NCBI RefSeq assembly: GCF_963259705.1
Contig: NC_081842.1
Location: 65,980,787 to 66,044,786 of the forward strand
Origin: Myotis daubentonii
Taxonomy: Eukaryota > Chordata > Mammalia > Chiroptera > Vespertilionidae
DNA length: 64,000 nt
Direction: 5' to 3'
In this document: positions 12,166-23,600 of the stretch, piece by piece
Numbering within the stretch: position 1 is the first letter of the stretch
Layout: every line of letters begins with the position of its first letter
The notes under the pieces: model-generated
Told to the model about the DNA's origin: nothing
The model's database searches: none
The model's input: only the letters and a program-made list of their open reading frames with translations
Position numbers and translations under genes: made by a program

Positions 12166-12401
12166 GCCAAAACCGGTTTGGCTCAGTGGATAGAGCGTCG
12201 GCCTGCAGACTGAAGGGTCCCAGGTTCGATTCCAGTCAAGGGCATGTACCTGGGTTGCGGGCACATCCCCAGTAGGGGATGTGCAGGAGGCAGCTGATCG
12301 ATGTTTCTCTCTCATCGATGTTTCTAACTCTCTATTTCTCGCCCTTCCTCTCTGTAAAAAATCAATAAAATATATTTTCAAAAATAAATAAATAAATAAA
12401 T
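12166..12401 (+). mobile_element. VES SINE with clear pol III boxes
   Basis: The A box TGGCTCAGTGG (12179-12189) and B box GGTTCGATTCC (12223-12233) are both intact, so an internal RNA polymerase III promoter is preserved. The tail expands into an (AATA)n run. A 12-bp perfect target duplication, AAATAAATTCAC, flanks it at 12154-12165 and 12402-12413. It is among the least diverged SINE copies here. Confidence 0.95.
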
Positions 12402-12413
12402 AAATAAATTCAC

Positions 12414-12702
12414 ATTTATCTGCTTTGCTAATCAAAATACTTCTTAGAGATTGCAGACTCTTTCTTTGATGTCTTCTATAGAGTGCGTATCACTTTGTCT
12501 TTATTTAGTAAAGTGGTGATATCTTGTTGCATTAGCAAAAATTAGAGAGTGTATGTTCCACCTTTGTTAGTCACCTAGATGCCACTCAAACATCAAATGG
12601 TTTATTTATTTAGAGCATATTAATGACACTTTTTTTTGCAATGAATCTTATATTTTTCAGCTTTCTTAAAGTGTCCTGAACATGATTTAATCTTTACATT
12701 AT
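12414..12702. other. Unique AT-rich DNA
   Basis: Short unique spacer between a VES and the next LTR; nothing recognised. Confidence 0.4.
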
Positions 12703-13262
12703 TGTATTAGTTTTCTAGGCCTGGTTTAACAAAGTACCACAAACTAGGTGCTTGAACAACAAAATGTATTGGGTCAGAGATCAAGGCATTACAGGGTCGG
12801 TTTCCTTTGAGAGATGTAAGACTGAATCTGTTGCATGCCTCCTGTCAAAATTCTGATGGTTCACTGGCATCTTGGTCTTCCATGGCTTGTGGAAGTATCT
12901 CCCTGATCTCTGCCTTCACCTTTTTTTTTTTTTTTAAATTAAATCCTTATTGTTCAGATTATTACATTTGTTCCTCTTTTTTCCCCCCATAACTCCCCTC
13001 CTCCCAGTTCCCGCCCCACCCTCTGCCCTCACTCCCCACCCACTGTCCTCATCCATAGGTGCATGATTTTTGTCCAGTCTCTTTCCGCATCTCCCACACC
13101 CCTTTCCCCCCCAAGAATAGTCAGTCCATTCCCTTTCTATGTCCCTGATTCTATTATGATCACCAGATTATTTATTCACTTGATTCTTAGATTCACTTGT
13201 TGATAGATGCATGTTTGTTGTTCATAATTTGTATCTTTACCTTTTTCTTCTTCTTCCTCTTC

Positions 13263-14111
13263 TTAAAGGATACCTTTCAGCATTTCATATAATACTAGTT
13301 TGGTGGTGATGAACTCCTTTAGCTTTTCTTTATCCTTGAAGCTCTTTATCTGACCTTCAGTTCTGAATGATAGCTTTGCTGGATAAAGTAATCTTGGTTG
13401 TAGGTTCTTGGTATTCATCACTTTGAGTATTTCTTGCCATTCCCTTCTGGCCTGCAAAGTTTCTGTTGAGAAATCAGCTGACAGTCGTATGGGTATTCCC
13501 TTGTAGGTAACTGAGTTTCTTTCTCTTGCTGCTTTTAAGATTCTCTCTTTGTCTTTTGCTCTTGGCATTTTAATTATGATGTGTCTTGGTGTGGTCCTGT
13601 TTGGATTCCTTTTGTTTTGGGTTCTCTGCACTTCCTGGACTTGTAAGTCTATTTCTTTCACCAGATCGGGGAAGTTTTCTGTCATTATTTCTTCAAATAG
13701 GTTTTCAATATCTTGCTCTCTCTCATCTTCTGGCACCCCTATAATTCTGATGTTGGTACGCTTGAAGCTGTCCCAGAGGCTCCTTACACTATCTTCATAT
13801 TTTCGGATTCTTTTTTCATTTTGCTTTTTTGGTTGGGTGTTTTTTGCTTCTTTGCATTTCAAATCTTTGACTTGATTCTTGCGCTCCTCTGGTCTGCTGT
13901 TGGGAGTCTGTATAGTATTCGTTATTTCAGTCCGTGTGTGCTTAATTTGTAGTTGGTTCTTTATCATAACATCGAGGGTCTCATTAGATTTCTTGAGGAT
14001 CTCACTACATTTATCGGCGGCTTCTAGACAGTTCTTAAGAGACCTTAAACCTGTGGTTCTGAACTCAATATCCTCCATTGACAGTTTTGTCCTGTTTCTT
14101 TGTCTCTGCAT
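13263..14111 (-). CDS. L1-type ORF1 protein of HAL1 (intact)
   Basis: Encodes a 282-residue retrotransposon RNA-binding protein, which in the L1 family forms trimers, coats the element RNA and acts as a nucleic-acid chaperone in cytoplasmic ribonucleoprotein particles. Residues about 20-115 are charged and helical, a shortened coiled coil (human L1 ORF1p is about 338 residues). Residues about 119-213 form the RRM, beginning NIRIIGVPEDE and holding the family block PRHIIIKMPRAKDKERILKA. Residues about 214-282 are the C-terminal domain, with ETLQARREW and YPAKLSF. The Met start at 14111 is the first in the frame and lies after a 5' UTR of the expected kind. No stop or frameshift interrupts it. 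It is transposon-encoded, not a host gene; whether it is expressed cannot be judged. Confidence 0.93.
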   Translation of the reverse strand: MQRQRNRTKLSMEDIEFRTTGLRSLKNCLEAADKCSEILKKSNETLDVMIKNQLQIKHTRTEITNTIQTPNSRPEERKNQVKDLKCKEAKNTQPKKQNEKRIRKYEDSVRSLWDSFKRTNIRIIGVPEDEREQDIENLFEEIMTENFPDLVKEIDLQVQEVQRTQNKRNPNRTTPRHIIIKMPRAKDKERILKAARERNSVTYKGIPIRLSADFSTETLQARREWQEILKVMNTKNLQPRLLYPAKLSFRTEGQIKSFKDKEKLKEFITTKLVLYEMLKGIL

Positions 14112-14825
14112 TTTTTATGCTTTCTTGGTGCACCCCCTAGTGGTCTTTGTGCGCAGTCTTGTTGTAGTTAAGCCTTGATTGTTGTCGGCAATACCAGGGG
14201 TGATTTGACCTCCAGGCTAACTGACTATGAGAGTCCACTATGTCTGCAGTGGGAGAGCTTCTGTGCTGGATCTCTAGGGCGGTGCTAATCTAGCGTTTGC
14301 CTGAGGCTATCCGGCAAATGGCTCTGTGCAGGGCTTGGGCGGGGCGGGTCCCCGGGGATCTACAGGGCTGGCCAGAGCTAGCAGTTATGGCTGCTCTCAG
14401 TTCCGTCCCTAGGGGCTCTGCCTCACAGAGTCCCAGCAACCGCTGCAAACCTCGGAGAGAAGGCTGCCTTTGAGTTCCGAATGAGGCCAGACAGTCCAGC
14501 TTCTCCTGTTTGAGTCTGGGTCCCTAGAGACTAGTCTGGGTCCCTAGAGACTCGCCCGGATCTGGAGCTCAGAGTCTGAAACTCCCTCCCGATTGAAAAC
14601 AACAACCGTGCCCTCCGCCGCCAGCCTGCTCCGCGGGCACTCCGCGCCTTAGCATTTCACTTCAGCACTGCGCCTCCTCTGAGTCTGGGTATGATATTCT
14701 CTTTCCTCCTAGTTGTAGAATTTCCACTCAGCCAGCCTTCCTGTGTTTCTGGATGATGTCCGTTCCATCTTTTAGTTGTTTTTTGAAGTGGTTGTTCGAG
14801 GCAGCAATCTCCGGCGTTAACCTAT

Positions 14826-14838
14826 GCCGCCATCTTGG
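14826..14838 (-). promoter_or_regulatory. YY1-like site at HAL1 5' end
   Basis: GCCGCCATCTTGG on the plus strand reads CCAAGATGGCGGC on the element strand, about 30 bases from the element 5' end. The same YY1 core (AAGATGGC) near the start of L1 5' UTRs directs correct transcription initiation. Its preservation suggests this copy includes the natural promoter start. Confidence 0.75.
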
Positions 14839-15226
14839 TTTCCTCCCTAACTTCTCCAGGTTCTGTGTCTGCCTTCACCTTTTCATAGTGTTCACCTGTG
14901 TGCATGTCTGTGTCCAAATCCACCCTTTTGATAAGGACACAGTTATGCTGGATTATGAGCCCACCTTATCTAATTATACCTGCAATGACCCTGTTTCCAA
15001 ATAAGGTCACATTCTGAGGTAATGGGGGTATGAATTTTGAGGGAATACAATTTAACCCATAAAAATTGTGAACATTATTTTTTTCTTTATAGCTCTACCA
15101 CACTGATTTCTGCAGGACTCCATTATGGACGTGTTTCAAGGTCAATGTAGTTCTCAGCCTTGGATACCTCATCCCTCCCCTACCCACTCTGCCTCCTCTT
15201 CATTCAGAGGTTCAGATTATTTCATA

Positions 15227-15922
15227 CTAGGGGCTCAGTGCACGAATTTGTGCACCTTGAAAGGAATTGTGGGCAGCGAGGCTGTGGTAGGCACAAGGGT
15301 GGTCTCAGCCCATCCTCTACACCCCTGCCCAGCCCCTCCTGCCACAGCCCTCTGGCCCCTCTCTGCCAGCAGCCCTGCTCCCACCATCGTCACTCCCATT
15401 TGCTGATGACACCAGCCCCACTCACACCTGCTGACAGCACAGAGCAATTGTGGCTGGCGCCAGCAGCAGGTGCAAGCAAGGCCAGTGCCATCAGCGGGTG
15501 CCATCTGCAGCTGCTGCCCTAATCACTCCTCAGGAGCAGAGGGAGGTAGAGAAGTTCTGAGGGGCAGTCGGGGCTGCTGCTGGGCACCGGCAGCGGGTGC
15601 GAGCAGTGTCTCCAGTGCTGGCAGTGAGTGCAAGCGGGGCTGGTGCTGGCAGCAGGTGCGAGCGCTGGGTGGGACTGCAGCATATGGGAGCAAAGAATTT
15701 TCAGAAACCACCAGAGGCTCACTCTGATGATAGCGACCGGCACCCTGCCTTGGTCTGATGCCCCCGCTCACCTGCTCCACCATCCCGCTGTGGCTGATGC
15801 CCAGTATGTTCTGTGTGCGCCCCCTGGTGGTCAGTGCTGGTCATAGCAACCGGTTGTTCGGTTGTGACCAGTTGTTCCACCGTTCGGTCCATTTGCATAT
15901 TAGGGTTTTATATATATGTAGA
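15227..15922 (-). mobile_element. Non-autonomous Helitron, 696 bp
   Basis: On the minus strand it begins TCTACATATATATAAAACCC after an A (15923) and ends CTAG (15230-15227) before a T. The 3' hairpin arm is GTGCACGAATTTGTGCAC. It holds the conserved GCCCCCTGGTGGTCAGTGC block near the 5' end and an irregular GC-rich repeat of the (A/C)GGCAGC(A/G)GGTGC(G/A)AGC type at about 15455-15670. It has no coding capacity. Confidence 0.92.
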
Positions 15923-16429
15923 TAGTTGTCACTGTGATTTATTCTGGAAGTGTTCTATCTTCCCATGTGTATTAAGGGAGAATATATTGGTTCCTAGTTC
16001 AAGTCTCACTGTTGAATAAAGATGACTTTGGCAATCACATGTATTTTTGGAAACTTTTTGTTTAAGGATTCTATTTTCTTTTTCCTGGATTCTTGACCAT
16101 GTTAAATCAAGATAGATCTATAAGTACATTGGAGAATGCTGGTAATTGAGGTATTAATGTATTATTTTCCCATGACAGACATAAAAACTAAAGAAATATA
16201 TTTGATAAAAATATTAGAAATTGAATTATCTTATCGACTAGTTGCCCCAAGTTTTACTCATCAGTGTAGGAAAATGAGAGTTTTCTTATAGGATATGAAA
16301 TTTGACTGGACAGGAACTATGCTTTTGTGTGGCTTGTATAGTGTCTATCAGACTGAAATCATTCAATAAACATAATCCTAGCACAGAATTGTGTTGAAAT
16401 CAAATGCTGTGAGTGGGTAAGGAAATGTG
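15923..16429. other. Unique AT-rich DNA
   Basis: Nothing recognised between the Helitron and the next SINE. Confidence 0.4.
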
Positions 16430-16444
16430 CACATTTAGTTCTTT

Positions 16445-16661
16445 TTTAAAAAAATATTTTATTGATTTTTTTACAGAGAGGAAGAGAGAGGGATAGAAAG
16501 TTAGAAACATCGATGAGCGAGAAACATCAATCAGCTGCTCCTGCACGCCCCCTACTGGGGATGTGCCTGCAGCCAAGGTACGTTTCCTTGACCGGAATCG
16601 AACCTGGGACTCTTGAGTCCGCAGGCCGACGCTCTATCCACTGAGCCAAACCGGTTAGGGC
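16445..16661 (-). mobile_element. VES SINE, full length
   Basis: Head at 16661 (CCCTAACCGGTTTGGCTCAG on the minus strand), tail toward 16445. A perfect 15-bp target duplication, CACATTTAGTTCTTT, lies at 16430-16444 and 16662-16676. Confidence 0.95.
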
Positions 16662-16676
16662 CACATTTAGTTCTTT

Positions 16677-19139
16677 GCAGGTAGTCCTCCCACGTAGGAT
16701 GAGGGTGCTGACCTGCCAGGAGTGGCTCATGTAGTTTTCAGGGCACCTGCTGATGAGCCACCCACGGTGGTTCCAGTTTTGGCAGGCATAGCCAAATTGG
16801 CTCTTTGATCCTTAGAGTGGTTCCTGCCACAGTGAGTGCCTGTGTTTGTCTTGCCCTCCCTTTGGTCATTACTCCCACCTGGCATTATAGGACAAAAAAA
16901 TGAGAGGTGGGAGGGGGTTGTGAGGTGACACTTCAGAAACAGGACTCTGCCAAGTAGAAAAGCTGCTTAAGTAGTTCTGGTTCTAAAAGTACATATATAA
17001 CATTTCTGCCAACCCATTAGTGAATACGTTTTATTTTCTATATCGTGCAACAGTCTGCTAAAAGTTATTTTTCCTGATTCTGTTTTCTCATTACTGGAGT
17101 CATGGATCCAACCTAAAATGCAGCCAGCAATACAAATAAAAGACAGTATTGTTCCCTGTCTTTTAATACTTTTTTCATAAGTATCTGAATATGCTTGGAA
17201 ATATTTACTTCATTTTATGTCTTGATATTTTAAAACCAATTCTTCTACTATATTTGAAAATCAACTTCAGTGACTTGATTATATGGGTCAATTTTTTTTT
17301 CACCTTTTATAAAATTTTTGCTGAGAAATTTTAATAGATGTTGCAGTAGTCTCTGCCTTTCCATACACTATTTGGTAAAAATGTACATGACATACCCATT
17401 TTATAGCTGAAAAAGTAGAGCCTGAGGTGCTAAATATGACATATAAGATTGTACAGGGTGTTAATCTCATTCTACCAATTTGATATTGGTAGTGTTGGGA
17501 TAATCTGGGATTTAGGGCTTTCACACATCCTCTGTGATATGAAATTTGCTCCACATTATTGTAATAACGTCATTTAGGTATCATAGATAAAAAGTGAGAA
17601 AATCGAAACATAGGGATATTAAATGACTTGTAGCAAATCATAAAGCAAGGTCACAGGAAAGCTGATAAGATCTTGGATTCCTTCACTCTGTGAACTAGTC
17701 CTGGCTAGTTTTCTGACAAGAAACATTTTTCTCCTTCAAGAAATCCGAATTTTCACAGTTGTGAAAGCTGGAAACCTTCACTGAGAAAGAATGCCTCAAA
17801 GGACAAGGAACTTTTGAAAAAAATTAGGTTTTTAACCTAGGATAGCACAATATATCAACCACCACTTAACCATTTTCTAATACTAGGTTTCTAAAATTCT
17901 TGTTTAGACAACAATCTAAATTTGAAACTGGAATTTAATTATATTTTTTCTCCTTCATTATCTAGTTATCACTTAGTAAGACATTTCAAAATTAAGTATT
18001 TATATATTTATGTACAAATGCATGAGTTTTGAACTTGATATATGGAATTTATTGGGGGAAAGTTTATCAAAGTAGCATCTACTTTGAAATGTTTGTGTAG
18101 TAACTTCTGCTTGTCTTCATTTTCAACCCGAAGAAAAAATGTCCCTATATAAGGCTGGAGACTTAGACAATTAGTTAATAAGGAAACAGGGACTAAACCA
18201 GGCCAAAAGTTTACTAAATTGTTACCAATGCAGATATCCAGGCTTAAAAGTACATGAAGTAGTCTTCATATGTTCACTTCCTACTCATTATAATTTCCTT
18301 TTAGGAAATAAGCAGATTCTAGAAAGCTCTACCGGCCCAGGATGTGCCGCTCAGATTAGGATGGCTCAGGCAGTACCTATGCTCATTAACTCATCTGCTA
18401 GTTTCCCATACAGACCTGATCTCCACCAGTGGCGATAAAGTAAAAACCAGTAATGGAAGGTATAGGCAGTCCCTTATTCCAAAGGAATCCCTAACGAGAA
18501 ACTTTACATACACATTCAAGTAAATGAGCCTTTGTGAAGTTCCTCTACAGACTCCTCCGTGAAGAAATACCCCAGTTCACCTAGGTGGAACCAACTTTAC
18601 CAACATGAAATGTGCATGCACTAACATTTGTTCCATACATTAGGTCAAGAACTGGAGATGGCTGGATTTACTAGTAATTCATGTCAAGAGAGAAGTATGT
18701 GGAGAGGGCATCGGAGAGCCTGGAGTTGGAGAATGCTGGTAGTTAGCTGGGAGTTAGTTAAGTTAGCAGCATTGGATTATCTGAGAAGAGTGTATGGTTG
18801 TACTGAGTGGTTGCTTTCCCCATGATTCCAAGTAAACTTCTCCATCTCCATTAAATAAAATATAATATTATATAAGCCACTTGGAAAAGTAAGATTTTTT
18901 TCTATTATTAACTGGTAAATTCCTGTGTCATCTATCTCAATTTTCTCTGTCAGCTCTGTTTTCTACAAACACAACCTTTTCAGCTGCATTATTAACATTT
19001 TCAAAGGCAATTCTACCAGACTACCAAGTGCAATTTACTTTAGCTAAGACTTATTTACATTTATTGTCCAAGGCAGACTTAGATAATATATGTGTCATTT
19101 GGTTCACAAATAGTAAATCTTAGTATGTGATAAGCTTTA
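16677..19139. other. Unique DNA, no gene recognised
   Basis: Mostly AT-rich, with a more balanced segment at 16680-16930. A faint MIR-like block (GAGAAAATCGAAACATAGGG, then AGCAAGGTCACAGGAAAGCTG) lies at 17600-17665. Short open frames (17300-17554, 18628-18825) have no recognisable domain. Confidence 0.4.
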
Positions 19140-19380
19140 ACTCAGTATAATTCAAACACTATATATTGTGCACCTATTCTGGACTAGTTTCTGTGCTATA
19201 CACCTACATGCATTTCCTGCTTAAATTTTCATAACAAACCATTTTAGATATGACAGTTGAGCCTCAGAGAACCTAATTAATTTGACCAAGGACATACAGA
19301 TAGCAAGTGCCAAACTCTAGTTCAAACCAAATTCCTCCTCCCCCCCTTTGTAAACCACTATCTCATGCTGCTTCTAAGGA
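19140..19380 (+). mobile_element. MIR SINE
   Basis: An old SINE copy with GTGCACCTATTCTGGACTAG, a degenerate TTAAATTTTCATAACAAACC, GAGCCTCAGAGAACCTAATT and GACCAAGGACATACAGATAG in consensus order. Confidence 0.72.
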
Positions 19381-20169
19381 TGTGGAAGATTTTGAATTAT
19401 CTACTAAGAGTCTATGCTGTTTTAGTAAGGGAGAAGTGGGCTGCCATCATATGTGGTTCTGTGCTGCTATGCAATTTTTAGGAGCATTTGTTGACTCTGA
19501 AAGAGCCCTTTTGGGGGATTGGAGGTATCATTTCTTTGATTCAACATTTCAACCTTAGTACCACGCAGAGTGAACTCTTTGGCTTAGAGTTATCTGTGTG
19601 ATCACTAAATGGTTATAGATTTCCCCCATCCTAATGGTCATACAGATATGATTTATCTTATATGGTACTATGAAAATAGAAGCTGTACAAGTATGTATAT
19701 TGGAAAAGACGATAAATGTATTATAGAAAGCAAAAAGACAGCATGTGTCACAAATGCTTCCTATTTATCTAAGACAAACAAAACACACTGAAAGCAAGAG
19801 AGACCTATATTGTTGTTATTTGTACCAGTTCTAGAGGTGCTGCATATTTCTCTGAGCAGGTCAAGATAGTCTAGTTTGGGGGAACCTTTTATTCTTAAAC
19901 AATTTATTTTTAAACCACAAAATGTTTAGTGTTATGGATCTTAAATTATCATGCTTTAAATACCATAGTTCCTAAATGGTAACCTCATTCTAGTAAGAGT
20001 TTTAGAACGGGTTCAAATGTTCTTCCTACACTGGTATTCAACTCACCTTTAGAAACAGTTCGTGCATCACTTTTAGGAGCTCTGCCTTGTACTTTTAGGC
20101 ATAGTTGTGTCAGTGCTCTTGCTATGTTGTATTACAGTTTTCTGTTTAGGTGTGTATTCTTTCTTTTAG

Positions 20170-20300
20170 AGTCTAGTGATAAAATGGTGAGCTTCTTGAA
20201 AGGCTGTGCTTTATGTATCTCTTAGTACCTGGTATTATTCCATCCCTGCGATGGAGTAGGTGCTCAATAAATACGTGTCCAATCAATTAATGACTTGCAG
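20170..20300 (+). mobile_element. LINE-2 3' end
   Basis: AGTACCTGGTATTATTCCAT, then GGAGTAGGTGCTCAATAAATAC followed by a short AAT-rich end is the usual 3' terminus of L2. A second, shorter piece of the same kind lies at 20905-20980 (ACAGCGCTTGGCATATAG). Confidence 0.6.
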
Positions 20301-20459
20301 TCACACACACATATTAGGCACATGAACAAAATTTCCTAAGTATTAGCATGTTTCTCAAGTGCTTGTGAATCTTTTAACATTTTCTATGATCAGATAGATA
20401 TATTTCTGACTGCTCTAGCCACTTTTCAGTACATTTTCTAAAAAAAATAATGTTTAACC

Positions 20460-20673
20460 CAGCCGTGGGCAAACTACGGCCCGCGGGCCGGATCCGGCCC
20501 ATTTGAAATGAATAAAACTAAAAAATAAAAAGACCGTACCCTTTTATGTAATGATGTTTACTTTGAATTTATATTAGTTCACACAAACACTACATCCATG
20601 CTTTTGTTCCGGCCCTCCGGTCCAGTTTAAGAACCCATTGTGGCCCTCGAGTCAAAAAGTTTGCTCACCCCTG
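20460..20673. mobile_element. hAT MITE, 214 bp, exact 8-bp TSD
   Basis: A non-autonomous hAT-superfamily transposon. The inverted ends are CAGCCGTGGGCAAAC on the left and CAGGGGTGAGCAAAC on the right when read inward, followed by mirrored GGCCC(G/T)-type blocks (CGGCCCGCGGGCCGGATCCGG and CCGGCCCTCCGG). The 8-bp target duplication GTTTAACC is exact at 20452-20459 and 20674-20681. The interior is AT-rich without coding potential. Confidence 0.95.
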
Positions 20674-20681
20674 GTTTAACC

Positions 20682-23600
20682 TGTTGGTAGCTTTTGTTTT
20701 CACTTTGAGAATCACTTTTGCACACAAATTCATGTGTGCTCTCTAGTACTTACTACTTGGTTGAACCACACAGATAGTGTTATGAATATTTTTATTCATG
20801 TGCCACCTGTTTGGTGGCTTTGTTCAGGCACGTTATCTGTGTGTTCATAAAAATACAGTTGTGTCAGTTAACTGGAAAAGTCTTACTTTCAAAAAACTTC
20901 TCGGCATTTAATACAGCGCTTGGCATATAGTTGGGATTCAAAAAATGCTTGTGGAATGCCTGAACAAATCAGCCATTATTGTTATCTGTTTTGAAATGAG
21001 GTATAAGATTAAAAAAAAAAGGAAATAAATAAATGGTCAGTATCAGACAACAAGCTACAAGTACAGCTGACATTCCAATCCTTACCTCTGTGTTTCTAGA
21101 CTGTTACTCAGGCTCACTGAGAAGTGCCGAATATTTCTGATTTCTCAACCTCACCCTGCAGTAAACTTTTGCAATCTGGAGGCTGGAGACCTCTTTTGTA
21201 AATGTTGTCTACCCGATGCCTGCGTTGGCACCGAGGAGGCCTTAGCAGATAGAGTGGAGGAACATATGGCTCCCATCTGAATACAAATTGGTGGACATAG
21301 CATGGTAATTCAGCTGAGATGTCCTCTATATTGTAAGCTGAAAGAGTATGATTAGAGGTGTTTATAAACGGTGTCTGATTCCCCCCTTCCCTCCTCCCCA
21401 CCCCCTTTTCACTGTAGTTTTATCTGCCTGAATCATAGCCATCTAGCATCCCAGGTTCACTGCATTATTTGTTAAAGTGGCCAGCGTGAGGAATTATTAA
21501 TTAAAGCTAACAAATCACCCTGACGAGCTGTGCCCTGGCATGGCTGAAGGTTGATTGGCGAAAGTGTTCTCCTTTGGAGAAAAGACTTTTTGTGCTCGTG
21601 ACGCAGTCAGGGACGGATTACTGAATATTCAAGTTAGAAGAAAAATCACAGGACAAGCAAATTGAGTATTTACTGGCAAATAATTGCTCTCTTAAGCTGT
21701 GGCTCTCTTCCTAAATTCTTAACATTCCCGAGGGTTAGAAAGAAACACAGAAAAATGCATCGGTACAGAGTGCATTTCAAAAAATATATATAGACTGATG
21801 TTTCAGACTTGTGCAGGTAAGTGTGATTGTGTGTGCATGGAAAGTGAAAGAACAAGGGAAGCGGGGAAGATGGGGAAATTTTGAATATGGTGAGTTTTTA
21901 AAAATCCATTTGTTGTTTATTGGAATACTGCTCGGCGTATTTCTAAGTGGACTGAGAATTTAGTTTCAGTGCTGCATTTGTTGTGAAAGTTAGAGAAATG
22001 AGAAGCAGGGAGGGTTTTCTCAGTTACTTTATGTCTTTATCAGTAGAAGAAAATTAATGTTTTGCCCCAATAATAGTTATAAACTTTGCTCAGATATTTG
22101 TGGATATATGTATGAGATTATGGTTTGATTTAAGGATTTTGAGTTATTCTCAACCTCGTTAATAATGACCTGTCTAACAGTGTCTCAGACATTTGGATAC
22201 AACTGTTGCATTTATTTTTAAAGTAAATTCTGTTTTACATTAGCACCAAGCTAGTCCTTGTTGAAAATTTGAAAGGGACATTACGTTTTTGGAATACGTA
22301 GTTACTTGGGCTTTGGGCTTCTGTAATAAGCAAAGTGTTCTTATTGTCAATTGTGTGGTCTTTTTATCTGAAATGTTGATCAGACTGCTAAGATTTGTGG
22401 ACATTTTGAGATAAGTGAAACTAGTTTAGAGGCTTTTCCAAAACCAAATTTAAATATATAAAAATATGGTAAGTATGGAAATAAAGTCTCATTATATGTA
22501 TACAATGTAGACATTAAGAAAGAGAGATACTCTCCTAAGTATAGCTAGATTATGTGAACAGCATTATCAAAACATGTATATCCACTGAGGATAAATTTCA
22601 TATCCTGTGAAAACCTGTAAACTGTGCTTTCATCGACGACAAACTATTTTTCAAATGAGAATAACTGGCTGGCGAAATAGCATTTTAGGGTTGTAATAAC
22701 TAAGAATAACATGGATTTAAAACAAATGCAAAAACATAATTTAAACTAAATTAACTAATTAATAATTGCAAAGTGCTTTAACAATAAAGCATCTACATGA
22801 TAGTAATAGGAATAATAATAAAAATGAAAATCTGGCAATCACCCAGAAATTAAATCAGATGACTCTCATTAGGTTTTAGAGAATCAGAATTTTAAAATAT
22901 AAGTATATTATACTTATATTTACCTTCTAGTATATTTCTTGAACCATACAAGATTGTGCTGATTAAGATTCTTCCTTACTCTATTCTATGTTTTTTTTAA
23001 AAATATAGTTTACCTTAGTATGTAGAATAGAGCATATAAGAAGGTTTAAGACACATATTTTTTAAGGTTTAATTCTCACTGGATAACATTTTGTCTTCAG
23101 ATTTCAAGAGGCAGCCTTTTTAAAGTTTCTCGTGGCAATTTGAGGGCACAATTTGGTCCATTATTTTGATATTGCAAAGGGGGCATTTAAAGCATATGTT
23201 CAGAGACTAAACCATCTGCCTGCTTTATTATGGATACCACAAAATTACGAGGACTTGGAAAGGCTCAAAAATTGAACCAGAGTCCTATGCAAGATTAAAA
23301 ATATACAGCACTTTGATTTTTAAAAGTGTTTTATAACCACTTACTTTTGCTAAGTATTTCACTAGTCTTCTGTGGTAGAATAGTATAATTACACCCTTTT
23401 GATATATGGGTAACGAATAGTAAAGTGTAGTTGAATGACATGAACCTATGGCAAGTTAATGGTAATATTTCCTCTGTGATTTAACGCACTAAATTTAAAT
23501 ACCTTTTGGAGTTTGGGATTTACCTGTCAATAGTGAAACTCACAGTAAATTGGAGAAACATTATAAAATGGTGACTGCTGGAACAAAAATGAAGTCCAGC

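Larger units (their letters stand above)
12925..14867 (-). mobile_element. Full-length HAL1 (half-L1) retrotransposon
   Basis: On the minus strand the order is a 5' UTR of about 750 bp, an intact ORF1 (14111-13263), a 3' UTR of about 340 bp with a G-rich purine tract (13020-12980), and a poly-A tail. There is no ORF2: the 3' UTR follows the ORF1 stop directly after a purine-rich stretch (13265-13236). This is the architecture of HAL1, an L1 derivative that keeps only ORF1 and depends on L1 reverse transcriptase in trans. A perfect 16-bp target duplication, TCTGCCTTCACCTTTT, at 12909-12924 and 14868-14883, shows a complete insertion. The 5' UTR has a 20-bp perfect tandem repeat, AGTCTGGGTCCCTAGAGACT, at 14513-14552. 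Confidence 0.92.
12703..15064 (-). mobile_element. MLT1-type LTR split by a HAL1 element
   Basis: The left part (12703-12924) starts TGTATTAGTTTTCTAGGCCT and includes CCACAAACTAGGTGCTTG. The right part (14868-15064) includes GATAAGGACACAGTTATGCT, then GACCCTGTTTCCAAATAAGG and TTTTGAGGGAATACAATTTAACCCAT. Together they make one reverse-complement MLT1-like LTR with a nearly 2-kb insertion at TCTGCCTTCACC. No retroviral genes adjoin it. Confidence 0.8.

Noticed and set aside
12166..12240. Possible tRNA gene
   Set aside because: The A and B boxes belong to the head of a VES SINE. The sequence continues into the SINE body, and the whole unit has SINE target duplications.
13549..14178. Plus-strand open frames opposite the HAL1 ORF1
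   Set aside because: They are antisense shadows of the intact minus-strand ORF1 and have no family resemblance of their own.
21114..21401. 95-codon minus-strand frame in repeat-poor DNA
   Set aside because: No domain, no splice-site pattern that I could defend and no close match to a known family. It may overlap a conserved element but coding status is not supported.
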